From assembly GCA_012518315.1 (NCBI GenBank), contig JAAYSL010000172.1, forward strand, positions 1 through 43,412: a stretch of DNA of 43,412 bases, in the 5' to 3' direction. Below, in pieces: positions 25,100 to 32,481 of the stretch. The translations under genes were made by a program, and so were the position numbers. The notes below the pieces were generated by a model. The model saw only the letters and a list, made by a program, of their open reading frames with translations, was not told the origin of the DNA and did not search any database. Within the stretch, counting starts at the first letter, position 1. Every line of letters begins with the position of its first letter. Source of the stretch: Bacillota bacterium. Its GTDB lineage: Bacteria; Bacillota; Limnochordia; DTU087.

Positions 25100-26359
25100 T
25101 TACTGCACTTCTTGACAACATTTTTTGTACTTCTTGCCACTGCCACAGGGACACGGATCATTGCGACCCACATGACGCCACAGGGCACTAACTTTGGCGG
25201 CCATTGCCTCCCGCATCATCATAGGTGATGCTTTTTGATGAAAGAGGCTAGCCAAATCCTCCATGAAAGGAGTTATATAGGTGAAAAACTGCTTGTACCC
25301 ATCACAAAGATAGTTAAGACCTGATTCTCCTTGGGGACTTAGAAGAAACCGATCTTTCAAACATCCCCCATTACACACAAATCGCACCGAACACTGATGG
25401 CAACAACTTGGTAACCGGTCCCGCTTGCTTGCACCAAAATCTCGCTGCTTGGATGAATCGACTAGCTCATCAAGGGGCCGATCCCAAAGATTTCCCAATT
25501 TGAATTCAGGAAACACAAAATGGTCACAGGCATATACATCGCCATTGTGTTCTAGGATTAACCCTCTGCCACAGGTCTCTGCAAAAATGCAAAGGTGAGC
25601 ACCATAACCTGCCCACACCGATAGGCATTCCTCGAATATCTGAATGAAAATCTCTCCTAGATCATGTGCTGCCCACTGATTGAAAATAGCAATAAGAAAG
25701 CGGGCATAATCTGAGGCTGGTACTGTCCTCTGTGTCACCCGGCCATTGCCTAAGTGTTCAACCAGGGGGATAAACTGGATATGCTGGACACCCTCTTCAC
25801 GGTAAAAATCATATACCGCCAAAGGGTGTTTGGCATTTACATTGTTGACAACACAAAGCACATTGTATAGGGCACCGCTTTCCTGCAAGAGGTGCAAGCC
25901 CCGCAGCACAAGAGGTGATGTAGGGCCACCTTGTTTGGTGTGGCGGTAGGTATCATGGAGCCAAGGCGGGCCATCGAGACTAATTCCCACCAAAAACCCA
26001 TTCTCCCGAAAGAAGTCACACCACTCCTGAGTAAGTAAGGTACCATTGGTCTGGAAGGCGTTCTCTACCCGCCAACCTGAAGGTAGGTAATGATTCTGTA
26101 GCTCCACCACTTTTCTAAAGAAGTCCAGACCCATTAGGGTGGGTTCACCACCCTGCCAGGCAAAGGGCACCACCGGGCCAGGCTGATACTGAATGTATTG
26201 ACGAATATACTCATCTAGGGTAGCTTCTTCCATCTGGAAAGCCTGTGTCTCGGGATAAAGGCCAGACTTGCTTAAGTAGAAACAGTATTCACAGGCTAGA
26301 TTACAGGCCGGGCCTGCTGGCTTTGCCATCACATGAAAGGGCATAGTACTATCGGCCAT
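25100..26359 (-). CDS. Anaerobic sulfatase-maturase-like radical SAM enzyme with SEC-C tail
   Basis: A 419-aa radical-SAM protein matching anSME, which turns an active-site Cys or Ser of sulfatases into formylglycine. The radical-SAM cluster is CNLACEYC (Cys19, 23, 26). The SPASM region has CGRGLILEHNGDVYACDHFVFPEFKLGN (with the DHFV segment holding the family's catalytic Asp), CCHQCSVRFVCNGGC and LNYLCDGYKQFF. The C-terminus adds a SEC-C zinc motif, GRNDPCPCGSGKKYKKCC. I chose ATG 26359 because GAGG precedes it with better spacing than GTG 26368. No sulfatase lies in the window, so its target must be elsewhere or be a different peptide. Confidence 0.88.
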   Translation of the reverse strand: MADSTMPFHVMAKPAGPACNLACEYCFYLSKSGLYPETQAFQMEEATLDEYIRQYIQYQPGPVVPFAWQGGEPTLMGLDFFRKVVELQNHYLPSGWRVENAFQTNGTLLTQEWCDFFRENGFLVGISLDGPPWLHDTYRHTKQGGPTSPLVLRGLHLLQESGALYNVLCVVNNVNAKHPLAVYDFYREEGVQHIQFIPLVEHLGNGRVTQRTVPASDYARFLIAIFNQWAAHDLGEIFIQIFEECLSVWAGYGAHLCIFAETCGRGLILEHNGDVYACDHFVFPEFKLGNLWDRPLDELVDSSKQRDFGASKRDRLPSCCHQCSVRFVCNGGCLKDRFLLSPQGESGLNYLCDGYKQFFTYITPFMEDLASLFHQKASPMMMREAMAAKVSALWRHVGRNDPCPCGSGKKYKKCCQEVQ

Positions 26360-26412
26360 TATTTTCACACCTCAATACGAAACACACTTCCTGGGAGTCT
26401 AGCAGATTCTCG

Positions 26413-26715
26413 TTAACTCAGAATATAGACCACTAGGAAAGCAATGATGACAGTAATTACTAGGTTATTCCATTTCCAGCTAACCAAAATCGCAGCAAGG
26501 CCACCGATTAACCCTAGCCAGGGCCTTTGGGGATCCACTGTTAAGATTCCGGGAAAGATCAGGGCTCCCAAAGCCGCATAGGGAACCAATTTCAGCCATC
26601 GTTCTAACCAAATCGGTAGTGGGCGCCCAGTGGGAAGTAAAAGGGGAAGCAACCGGGGTAGATAAGTCGCAAGTACCATCCCTATGAGAGTTACGCCAAA
26701 GGTGTTTGCCGTCAT
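26413..26715 (-). CDS. azlD: AzlD-family branched-chain amino acid exporter small subunit
   Basis: A 100-aa membrane protein with about four helices and the AzlD landmark TYLPRLLPLLL. With AzlC it forms an exporter of branched-chain amino acids (or analogues) in the inner membrane. Its ATG overlaps the AzlC stop by 4 nt, the usual coupled arrangement. Confidence 0.88.
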   Translation of the reverse strand: MTANTFGVTLIGMVLATYLPRLLPLLLPTGRPLPIWLERWLKLVPYAALGALIFPGILTVDPQRPWLGLIGGLAAILVSWKWNNLVITVIIAFLVVYILS

Positions 26716-27518
26716 AGCCTGTCAACCCCTTCTCCCCAGAGCCAGACCCCGAAGCCGGCTACAATAGTTGTTGCCAAGATCATTGCCCAACCGAAGGATA
26801 GATACTGGCTAAATAGCCAGCAGCACCCACCACTAGCTATAGCTATAACCCCCACACCCAACGACTTGGCTACTGTCGGAATAAGTAGAGCAATAAACAT
26901 TGCATATAAGACAACCCCCATGCCAATGGTTAAACCCGGGGGCAAAACGCTGGCAAACACAACACCCACATAAGTACCACCAATCCAGCCAAGATAAGAT
27001 ACGACACTTACACCAAGGGCAAAGTCAGTGGGCAGAATGTCATCCTTGGAATTGGCTTCATGATCGGCATTGGTGCTGTTAGCTTCGTCGGCAATAATCT
27101 CTCTGGGATGAGCCAGATAATTCATGATGAAGGTCTCATCAGTAACCCCAAAGCCAATGAGTGCCGCCTCCAGCCAACTTAGTCGAAGCCGTCTTGACAG
27201 GCTGGCGGACATCACAAAATACCTTAGGTTAACTACAAGATTGGCCGTGACAATCGCCATCGGTGCCGCTCCTCCGGCGATCAGATTAACAGCCAGAAAT
27301 TGCCCGGCACCGGAAAACACCAGTAAAGACATGAGCATTGCCTGAGCGGCGGTAAGGCCAGCTGCCAGAGCAACCACCCCAAAAGCCAATGCTGTGGGAA
27401 AGTATCCTAAGGCAATGGGAAGACCAGCACGGACACCTTGGCTAAAGTACCAGATCGATTGCTGCCGGGGTGTATGGTGCCTGCTTGTTGTCTGGTGTGG
27501 AATAGATGCGTGGGACAT
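26712..27518 (-). CDS. azlC: AzlC-family branched-chain amino acid exporter large subunit
   Basis: A 268-aa membrane protein with the AzlC signature GVRAGLPIALGYFPTALAFGVVA, SLLVFSGAGQFLAVNLI and VVNLRYFVMSASLS. GAGGAG lies 7 nt before the ATG. Unusual features are a hydrophilic N-terminal extension (about 1-25, His/Gln/Thr rich) and a polar loop at about 142-163 containing two EANS repeats, probably exposed to solvent. Operon partner of azlD. Confidence 0.9.
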   Translation of the reverse strand: MSHASIPHQTTSRHHTPRQQSIWYFSQGVRAGLPIALGYFPTALAFGVVALAAGLTAAQAMLMSLLVFSGAGQFLAVNLIAGGAAPMAIVTANLVVNLRYFVMSASLSRRLRLSWLEAALIGFGVTDETFIMNYLAHPREIIADEANSTNADHEANSKDDILPTDFALGVSVVSYLGWIGGTYVGVVFASVLPPGLTIGMGVVLYAMFIALLIPTVAKSLGVGVIAIASGGCCWLFSQYLSFGWAMILATTIVAGFGVWLWGEGVDRL

Positions 27519-27558
27519 GGCATGGCTCCTCGTCCGGTATCCTATTAACTCCTATTAC

Positions 27559-27591
27559 GGCAAGTGCAGGCAGAATACCTGCCTGCACTTG
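27559..27591. terminator. Perfect 14-bp stem-loop between mrp and azlC
   Basis: GCAAGTGCAGGCAG pairs without mismatch to CTGCCTGCACTTGC across a 5-nt loop. It lies after the mrp stop on the minus strand and before azlC. It is very stable but lacks a T-run, so it may be a terminator or a mRNA end protector. Confidence 0.6.
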
Positions 27592-27625
27592 CACCGTAGC
27601 TAACTTAACAACCTGTATGCAATCC

Positions 27626-28423
27626 TTAGCTATTTAGCCACCCCTGGATTTTGGAAATCACATCACCATCATATTGTTCCACTTTCCCAAGGTCACATAA
27701 GGCAGTCAACTTGGGGTCTAGTGGTATGGTACCTAGAAAGGGAATGCCGGTATCCTTCGCAACCTCAGCCCCTCGGCTCGGCCCAAAGAGCTCCCATTTT
27801 TCTGAGCAATGGGGACAGATAGCATAACTCATATTTTCGACCAAGCCAATGATGGGGATTTGCATCTTCTCAGCCATCTTGATGGCCTTTCTTACAACCA
27901 TGTTGGCTAGTTCTTGGGGTGACGTAACGATGATCAGTCCACTTAACGGAAAGATCTGCATGACGGTTAGAGGGGAATCACCAGTGCCCGGTGGCAGATC
28001 GATCAAGAGATGATCTAGTTCCCCCCAGATCACATCAGTCCAGAATTGCTTGACTGCACCGCCGATGAGTGGCCCCCGCCAGATTACAGGATCATCCTCC
28101 TCATCTAGCAGTAGGTTCAAAGACATGATCTCTATCCCTGTCTCTGTACGAGGCGGAAACATGCCCATCTCCGAGATCTCGGGCCGCTGGTGGACTCCAA
28201 ATAACCGCGGAATACTAGGCCCGGTGATATCTGCATCCAGCACTCCTACCTTAAGACCCTTGCGGCCAAGGGCAGTTGCCAAGAGCGCCGTAACTGATGA
28301 TTTGCCGACACCACCCTTGCCACTCATGACGGCAACCACATGCCTGATCTTACTTAGTTCATGGGGTGGTACCTTGGCAATACCATGGGATTCATCGATG
28401 CCATGTTCACTTTGGCTATCCAT
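27626..28423 (-). CDS. Mrp/NBP35 (ApbC)-family iron-sulfur carrier ATPase
   Basis: Cytosolic P-loop ATPase of 265 aa that carries or inserts Fe-S clusters. The deviant Walker A is SGKGGVGKSS (34-43), followed by LDADITGPSIPRLFG, DLPPGTGD and VENMSYAICPHC, the last giving the CxxC that bridges a cluster between two subunits. I chose ATG 28423 because AAGGAGG lies 8 nt upstream and a consensus promoter sits inside the track's longer ORF. It may serve the radical-SAM enzyme encoded two genes away. Single-gene unit. Confidence 0.92.
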   Translation of the reverse strand: MDSQSEHGIDESHGIAKVPPHELSKIRHVVAVMSGKGGVGKSSVTALLATALGRKGLKVGVLDADITGPSIPRLFGVHQRPEISEMGMFPPRTETGIEIMSLNLLLDEEDDPVIWRGPLIGGAVKQFWTDVIWGELDHLLIDLPPGTGDSPLTVMQIFPLSGLIIVTSPQELANMVVRKAIKMAEKMQIPIIGLVENMSYAICPHCSEKWELFGPSRGAEVAKDTGIPFLGTIPLDPKLTALCDLGKVEQYDGDVISKIQGWLNS

Positions 28424-28472
28424 AGAAAAAGCCTCCTTAGTAGAGCATCCAGATTCCGAGCTTCCTTGTCCA

Positions 28473-28501
28473 AATATACTCTCTTTATGGGCATATGTCA
28501 A
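28473..28501 (-). promoter_or_regulatory. Sigma-A type promoter of mrp
   Basis: The minus strand reads TTGACA (28496-28501), 17 nt spacer, TATATT (28473-28478), a near-consensus promoter. Transcription would start around 28466, giving a leader of about 40 nt to ATG 28423. Confidence 0.8.
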
Positions 28502-28568
28502 TAACCTTGCCGACTCGTCTCCTACAGTTTTTTCAACAAAGGTCAGGTTAATGCCCGAAAACAGGTGA

Positions 28569-28612
28569 GGGATGTCAATCTCACATGCTTACCATGATTG
28601 AGATGACATCCC
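28569..28612. repeat. Long imperfect inverted repeat
   Basis: GGGATGTCAATCTCA (28569-28583) pairs with TGAGATGACATCCC (28599-28612), a 14-bp stem with one bulged base. It lies downstream of the UroD-like stop on the minus strand, so it could be its terminator (only a weak TGTTTT follows), or part of a decayed mobile element together with the end at 28667. Confidence 0.55.
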
Positions 28613-28666
28613 TTATCTCGCTTCTTGTCACTCTTCTAACTCTCGACGAGAGTATTGCCAATTCCT

Positions 28667-28694
28667 CCCACGGCTTTGGTCGTGGGTAGTTGAC
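28667..28694 (-). mobile_element. Second IscB/IS605-type element end (solo copy)
   Basis: CCCACGGCTTTGGTCGTGGG forms the same 8-bp hairpin as at 638-657 and is followed by the identical TAGTTGAC. Over 29 nt the two sites differ at 3 positions; one change keeps the pairing through a G-T pair. No iscB, tnpB or tnpA is next to it. On its inner side are a small ACTCTCG/CGAGAGT palindrome (28640-28654) and the repeat at 28569. The last base, 28694, is part of the neighbouring gene's stop codon. Confidence 0.7.
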
Positions 28695-29734
28695 TATCTA
28701 TAACGCCCATAGGTCTCGGCTGTCTCCACCATCACTTCTGCATTGCGAAGATCGGCATTAGCAGGGTACTCACAACCGGTAGCTAGGATATAGCCACCAC
28801 CTTGCTTATATTGGTCAATTTGTTCCTGGCAGCGGGCCCTCACCTCATCCTCACTAGCTTGTACAATCCAGGTAGGATCCACATGACCGATTAAAGTTGT
28901 CTTCCGGCCATACTTCGCCTTCAGCTCAGCCGGAGATGTGACATCATCTGGAAGATGAAGAAAAGAAATGGCCTCAGGTTGCATCGTCTCTATCTGGACA
29001 TCGAAGTAAATGCCATTTCCACAGTTGTGGATCATCATCATGCAGCCTCGCTGGTGGACCTTCTCTGCCAGTCCCCTCATGTATTCACCCTCGAACTCAA
29101 GCCACATGGATTTACTCATGATGGACTTCGAGGCAAACAAAGTGTCTACCATGATCGCATGGACACCAGTGTCCATCAAAGCATCATAGTACTCCATCAA
29201 GGTCTCCGCAACCGCGGAAACAGCATATTTCACAGCCTCTGGTTCTAGCACCAGATCCATGAACATCTGCTCCTGGCCCCGTAACATACTCACAATTCCC
29301 AGAGGCCCGAAGGTAAAGGCAATGATGGGCACTTCCTTCCCCTTGGCTGCTACTAGTTTTTCGCATAGTCGAATATGTTCACTCATGCGCTTACCTTGCT
29401 GAGGCTTTATGGGAGTGATGGACTTGTAGTCTTCTACAGTCTCAATCAAGCGATGGCCGAAATCCGGATGGGCCGCTTCGTTTTCTGGGTAAATTATCTT
29501 TGCACCAAAATCAGCTGCTTCCACCGATAGGTCAGTTAAGGTGCAGATCGCATCTAGTCTATATAGCTCAGCAGCCTTAATATAAGCAGCGGCACAAGTA
29601 TCTGCTTCAAGAGCCCACTGTTCGTAAGTAGCATTCACCAGTGTGCGGGTAACACCACTAAGCAGCGGGTATACCGGTACTCGATCTGGCTCTTCAAATT
29701 TTAGGGTTTTGCTAACTCGTTCCAAAGAAGTCAC
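28694..29734 (-). CDS. Uroporphyrinogen decarboxylase-family protein, MtaA/MtbA-like
   Basis: A 346-aa URO-D superfamily TIM barrel, closer to the corrinoid methyltransferase branch (MtaA, MtbA, CmuA) than to HemE. It has SLERVSKTLKFEEPDRVPVYPLL at the start, a candidate zinc site HNCG (MMIHNCGNGIYFD), LIGHVDPT, and the C-terminal YILATGCEYPANADLRN, where GCEYPxNA resembles MtaA. GTG start with AGGGGG 8 nt upstream. No corrinoid protein or activase is nearby. The TAG stop overlaps the mobile-element end, so the native C-terminus may have been altered by the insertion. Stands alone. Confidence 0.82.
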   Translation of the reverse strand: MTSLERVSKTLKFEEPDRVPVYPLLSGVTRTLVNATYEQWALEADTCAAAYIKAAELYRLDAICTLTDLSVEAADFGAKIIYPENEAAHPDFGHRLIETVEDYKSITPIKPQQGKRMSEHIRLCEKLVAAKGKEVPIIAFTFGPLGIVSMLRGQEQMFMDLVLEPEAVKYAVSAVAETLMEYYDALMDTGVHAIMVDTLFASKSIMSKSMWLEFEGEYMRGLAEKVHQRGCMMMIHNCGNGIYFDVQIETMQPEAISFLHLPDDVTSPAELKAKYGRKTTLIGHVDPTWIVQASEDEVRARCQEQIDQYKQGGGYILATGCEYPANADLRNAEVMVETAETYGRYR

Positions 29735-29837
29735 TATTGGTACCCCCTTAGGTGTTCATTGTCTTTGTCTCCTACTAATACTATATCGGTGTTCTTGGAG
29801 GCGAACCAGGGATTCTCTTGCGAATTCTAGCAGGATT

Positions 29838-29867
29838 TTGCTATATAGGCCCTATCTGGGGTATACT
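29838..29867 (+). promoter_or_regulatory. Possible promoter of the membrane-anchored protein gene
   Basis: TTGCTA (29838-29843), an 18-nt spacer and TATACT (29862-29867) lie about 36 nt before the TTG start. Moderate match only. Confidence 0.4.
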
Positions 29868-29902
29868 GCAAACAGATATTGCCAAAAAGGAGGCCTCGAT
29901 CA

Positions 29903-30484
29903 TTGAAATCTCGACAATGGTTTTGGACACTATCGGGTTGGATTCTAGCTATTGTCCTGGGCGTCCTCTTGTGGAGTGCCCCCCGGAAACCCCCTACACA
30001 GCCAACACCCCCACCAGTAGAAGTCAAGGTACCGGCAGAGCAGCCCACCACAATCGATTTGCTTGACAAAAACTATCCTACAGTGGCCCAAAATGAACCG
30101 GGTTGGGATTATAAGCAGACGGTAGCCGCGGATCTTGATGGCGATGGAACCCAGGAAACAGTGGTGATCATGGCCCGGGTGGAGCGTTCCCCAGATAATC
30201 CCCATGAATACCTATGGGATGATGGCCAGCCCTGGCAGGTATTGGTAGAGTCATCCTCAGGTGGCCAGACTCCTGTCTATTCTCGATGGGTACAGATCGG
30301 TCAGCTAAAGGGCTTTATCAGCGAGGAAAAAAAGGATGGAGGACATGACTTGATCCTCCTAGAGCTAACTGGTGCTGGTGTATCTCTTTATCGGGTGGAG
30401 TATGATGGGCCCCGCCAGGTGACATCTACCCGCCTTGCCACAGCTCTCACCATCGATCAGGCTGGCCCAGTACCTCTTCCTTAA
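29903..30484 (+). CDS. Membrane-anchored extracytoplasmic protein with VCBS/FG-GAP-like motif
   Basis: A 193-aa protein with one N-terminal helix (WFWTLSGWILAIVLGVLLW), a Pro-rich linker (APRKPPTQPTPPPVEV) and an outer domain of about 140 residues. ADLDGDGTQETVVIMAR looks like a calcium-binding FG-GAP/dockerin-type loop. I do not recognise a specific family. I chose TTG 29903 because AAGGAGG is 9 nt upstream; the track's TTG 29879 is upstream of that site. Single gene, convergent with the MscS gene. Confidence 0.72.
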   Translation: MKSRQWFWTLSGWILAIVLGVLLWSAPRKPPTQPTPPPVEVKVPAEQPTTIDLLDKNYPTVAQNEPGWDYKQTVAADLDGDGTQETVVIMARVERSPDNPHEYLWDDGQPWQVLVESSSGGQTPVYSRWVQIGQLKGFISEEKKDGGHDLILLELTGAGVSLYRVEYDGPRQVTSTRLATALTIDQAGPVPLP

Positions 30485-30495
30485 GCAAGTTGCCA

Positions 30496-30537
30496 GGGCC
30501 CACTATCAGATCAAGGACTACGACTTGCAGTGGGCCC
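30496..30537. terminator. Bidirectional stem-loop between convergent genes
   Basis: GGGCCCACT (30496-30504) pairs with AGTGGGCCC (30529-30537), with an inner CAAG/CTTG. A TTTTCTT stretch follows about 10 nt later on the plus strand. Likely terminator for the gene ending at 30484 and possibly for the convergent one. Confidence 0.6.
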
Positions 30538-30557
30538 ACTGCGTCATCTTTTCTTAC

Positions 30558-31142
30558 CTAGGCAGTTATGTGCGGATCCTCGGACTCATCTCTTTCCCAA
30601 AACCGGGGCTTTCGGGAGTGTTCTTCACCTCTATCCAGTAATGTATAAGTGGCATTGTCGATTAGCCGATTGGGCACTGTATGGAGCACACCTTCCTTGT
30701 CCCGGATCTTGGTCTTGCGAATAGTCACTGATTCTACCTGTCCCTCCAAACCTGCGGCTTTAACGGTGTAGCCCACCTTGAAATCCTGATCAGCGATAAG
30801 AAAGACTCCTGCCAGAAGATCCTGTGTAACTGAATTGACACTAGAGGCCAAAGCCATAGCAACCAGGGCAATAGAGCCTCCTAATGCCAGCGAAACCTGC
30901 TGCATCCCCAAAGAGGCCGTGGCAGCTGCTAGCACAAAAACCCAGCCTGCGAAACCGACCACGGACTGCAACAAGGTTCCTAAAGTCGGATCAAGCCGAG
31001 CCACCACAGTGGCACGACCTGTTATGAACCTTATTGCCTTCACGACTACAGCTCCTACAGCTAGAGTAAATATAGCTGCCGGTAGTTTGTTTAGTATCCC
31101 TGTCATCTGTGATAATGATTCCATATACCAGGCATCAGTCAT
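30558..31142 (-). CDS. Small MscS-family mechanosensitive channel
   Basis: Inner-membrane channel that opens on osmotic downshock. At 194 aa it is shorter than E. coli MscS (286). Three helices are visible (PAAIFTLAVGAVVVKAI, GFAGWVFVLAAATASLG, and the pore helix LALGGSIALVAMALASSVNSVTQDLLAGVFLI), then the beta domain with VGYTVKAAGLEGQVESVTIRKTKI and the HTVPNRLIDN motif. The C-terminal alpha/beta cage domain is missing. GAAAGG is 9 nt before ATG 31142. Members of this size occur in Bacillota and archaea. Confidence 0.85.
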   Translation of the reverse strand: MTDAWYMESLSQMTGILNKLPAAIFTLAVGAVVVKAIRFITGRATVVARLDPTLGTLLQSVVGFAGWVFVLAAATASLGMQQVSLALGGSIALVAMALASSVNSVTQDLLAGVFLIADQDFKVGYTVKAAGLEGQVESVTIRKTKIRDKEGVLHTVPNRLIDNATYTLLDRGEEHSRKPRFWERDESEDPHITA

Positions 31143-31219
31143 TCATGTCACCTTTCCAAGACTCACTGAAACGCAGCGAGAAGCCTTTCGGCTTGCACTA
31201 CTAGCCGTGGGGGCTATGA

Positions 31220-32203
31220 CTAACTAATCTCAAGCCACATCCGCCCGGTGAAAGTTTCTCCCCCATCCAAAACAATTAAGCCTGTCTCTTCTGCTGGTAA
31301 TGATAGATTCGGTGCATTGGTTACCCATGTATAAGGCTCAAGACAGACAAAGGGGTCCTGTAGAGTTTTGCCTGTCCATACCACCCAATGCTTAAACTCC
31401 GAAGTGGAACCGTATTGGACAGTGATCGCAGCACCATTATCTTTAAATTCGGCTACGGATGCACCTTCCGAGAAGTTCAGGTCAGTATATACATCATCTA
31501 GCATGATTGTACCCAAGGGCTTGGGTTGCCGTAGATCCCGCTCATCGCTGACAGGTAACCGTCGACCGGTAGGGATTAGCTCTTCTAGCTCCCAGGCTTT
31601 GTTTGCCGGAACTTGAACCGTACACTGGCTTTTAGAGCTCTTCGGGGATAAAGGCACATTGAAGTACGGGTGGAACCCAATCCCAAAGGGCATGGGCTCG
31701 TTACCAAAGTTCTCTGCCTCCACTATGAAATCCATCCGAGCTTCTCGGAGTGAGAATGTCATCCGCACCTCAAAGGAATGTGGATAGGAACGCTTGATAC
31801 TAGGATGATCATCAGACCGAATGGCGGTGGTGACTGATGCCGATTCTGCGGTACTAGTAGCCACTACCCGCCAAGGCAGGCTGTGCACCAACCCGTGAAT
31901 ATGATATTTGCCTGCTTCATTGATCTCGAAAACATACTCCCGCCCACCAAAGGTGAATCTGCCATGATTGATCCGATTGGGGGGCATGAGTACCGGAAAA
32001 CCCCAACCCACAGGCTTAACCTTTAGTGCATCAAGGTTCTCGGGAGTCCGCAAGATACTAATCCCTTGGCTGTTCGATTGTAAGGCAATTAGATTACTAC
32101 CAAACCCGGGAACCAGAGTCCCCTCCCAACCACTTTCCATATCTTTTAAGCGTAGAGCTTCTAAACCGTCGAACTGGCAGTCTTCTACTTGGAATCTAGA
32201 CAA
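31220..32203 (-). CDS. Aldose 1-epimerase (galactose mutarotase-like)
   Basis: Cytosolic beta-sandwich enzyme, 327 aa, that interconverts alpha and beta anomers of aldoses. Catalytic candidates are His in YHIHGLVHSLPW (about 100), His in GIGFHPYFNVPL and the general-base Glu in FVCLEPYTWVTNAP; the DDVYTDL and FKHWVVWT strands fit. TTG start with AAGGAGG 7 nt upstream. It is divergent from the dehydrogenase at 32482, suggesting shared regulation. The sugar is not fixed; arabinose, xylose, galactose and glucose are all possible. Confidence 0.88.
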   Translation of the reverse strand: MSRFQVEDCQFDGLEALRLKDMESGWEGTLVPGFGSNLIALQSNSQGISILRTPENLDALKVKPVGWGFPVLMPPNRINHGRFTFGGREYVFEINEAGKYHIHGLVHSLPWRVVATSTAESASVTTAIRSDDHPSIKRSYPHSFEVRMTFSLREARMDFIVEAENFGNEPMPFGIGFHPYFNVPLSPKSSKSQCTVQVPANKAWELEELIPTGRRLPVSDERDLRQPKPLGTIMLDDVYTDLNFSEGASVAEFKDNGAAITVQYGSTSEFKHWVVWTGKTLQDPFVCLEPYTWVTNAPNLSLPAEETGLIVLDGGETFTGRMWLEIS

Positions 32204-32481
32204 AAGAACCCCTCCTTTTCTTCTTGACAGATTTAGAGTTCAACTTGCTACGCCTCTATCCCTTTCTTTTGCTGCTTGTTATTGACCTGCCCGGTGAAAC
32301 CTGGGAAGGGATAGCATGGCAGCAGCAGGCTAGATTAACCAAAAATCCTTAGTCAGTTCGGGAGTCCTCACTGATACAAGCTCATTTACCTCAAGTATTC
32401 ACAATGGCAGGATACTTCTCATATACCAGGAATTTATACTACAGCAGCTAATGCTCAACCTTTAGTTAAGGAGTGGTGAAT
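32204..32481. other. Divergent intergenic region with pseudoknot-like repeats
   Basis: CTATCCCTT (32256-32264) matches AAGGGATAG (32306-32314), and GCTGCT (32271-32276) matches AGCAGC (32321-32326). The two pairs cross, which is a pseudoknot order, and enclose a small CC-GGT/ACC-GG hairpin. The element could be a 5'-UTR structure for the epimerase (about 50 nt from its start) or lie upstream of the dehydrogenase promoter. A TATACT near 32438 is a possible plus-strand -10. Confidence 0.4.

Noticed and set aside
28050-28568. 172-aa plus-strand ORF opposite mrp
   Set aside because: It is an antisense shadow of a well-recognised Mrp gene and has no family resemblance or good ribosome site.
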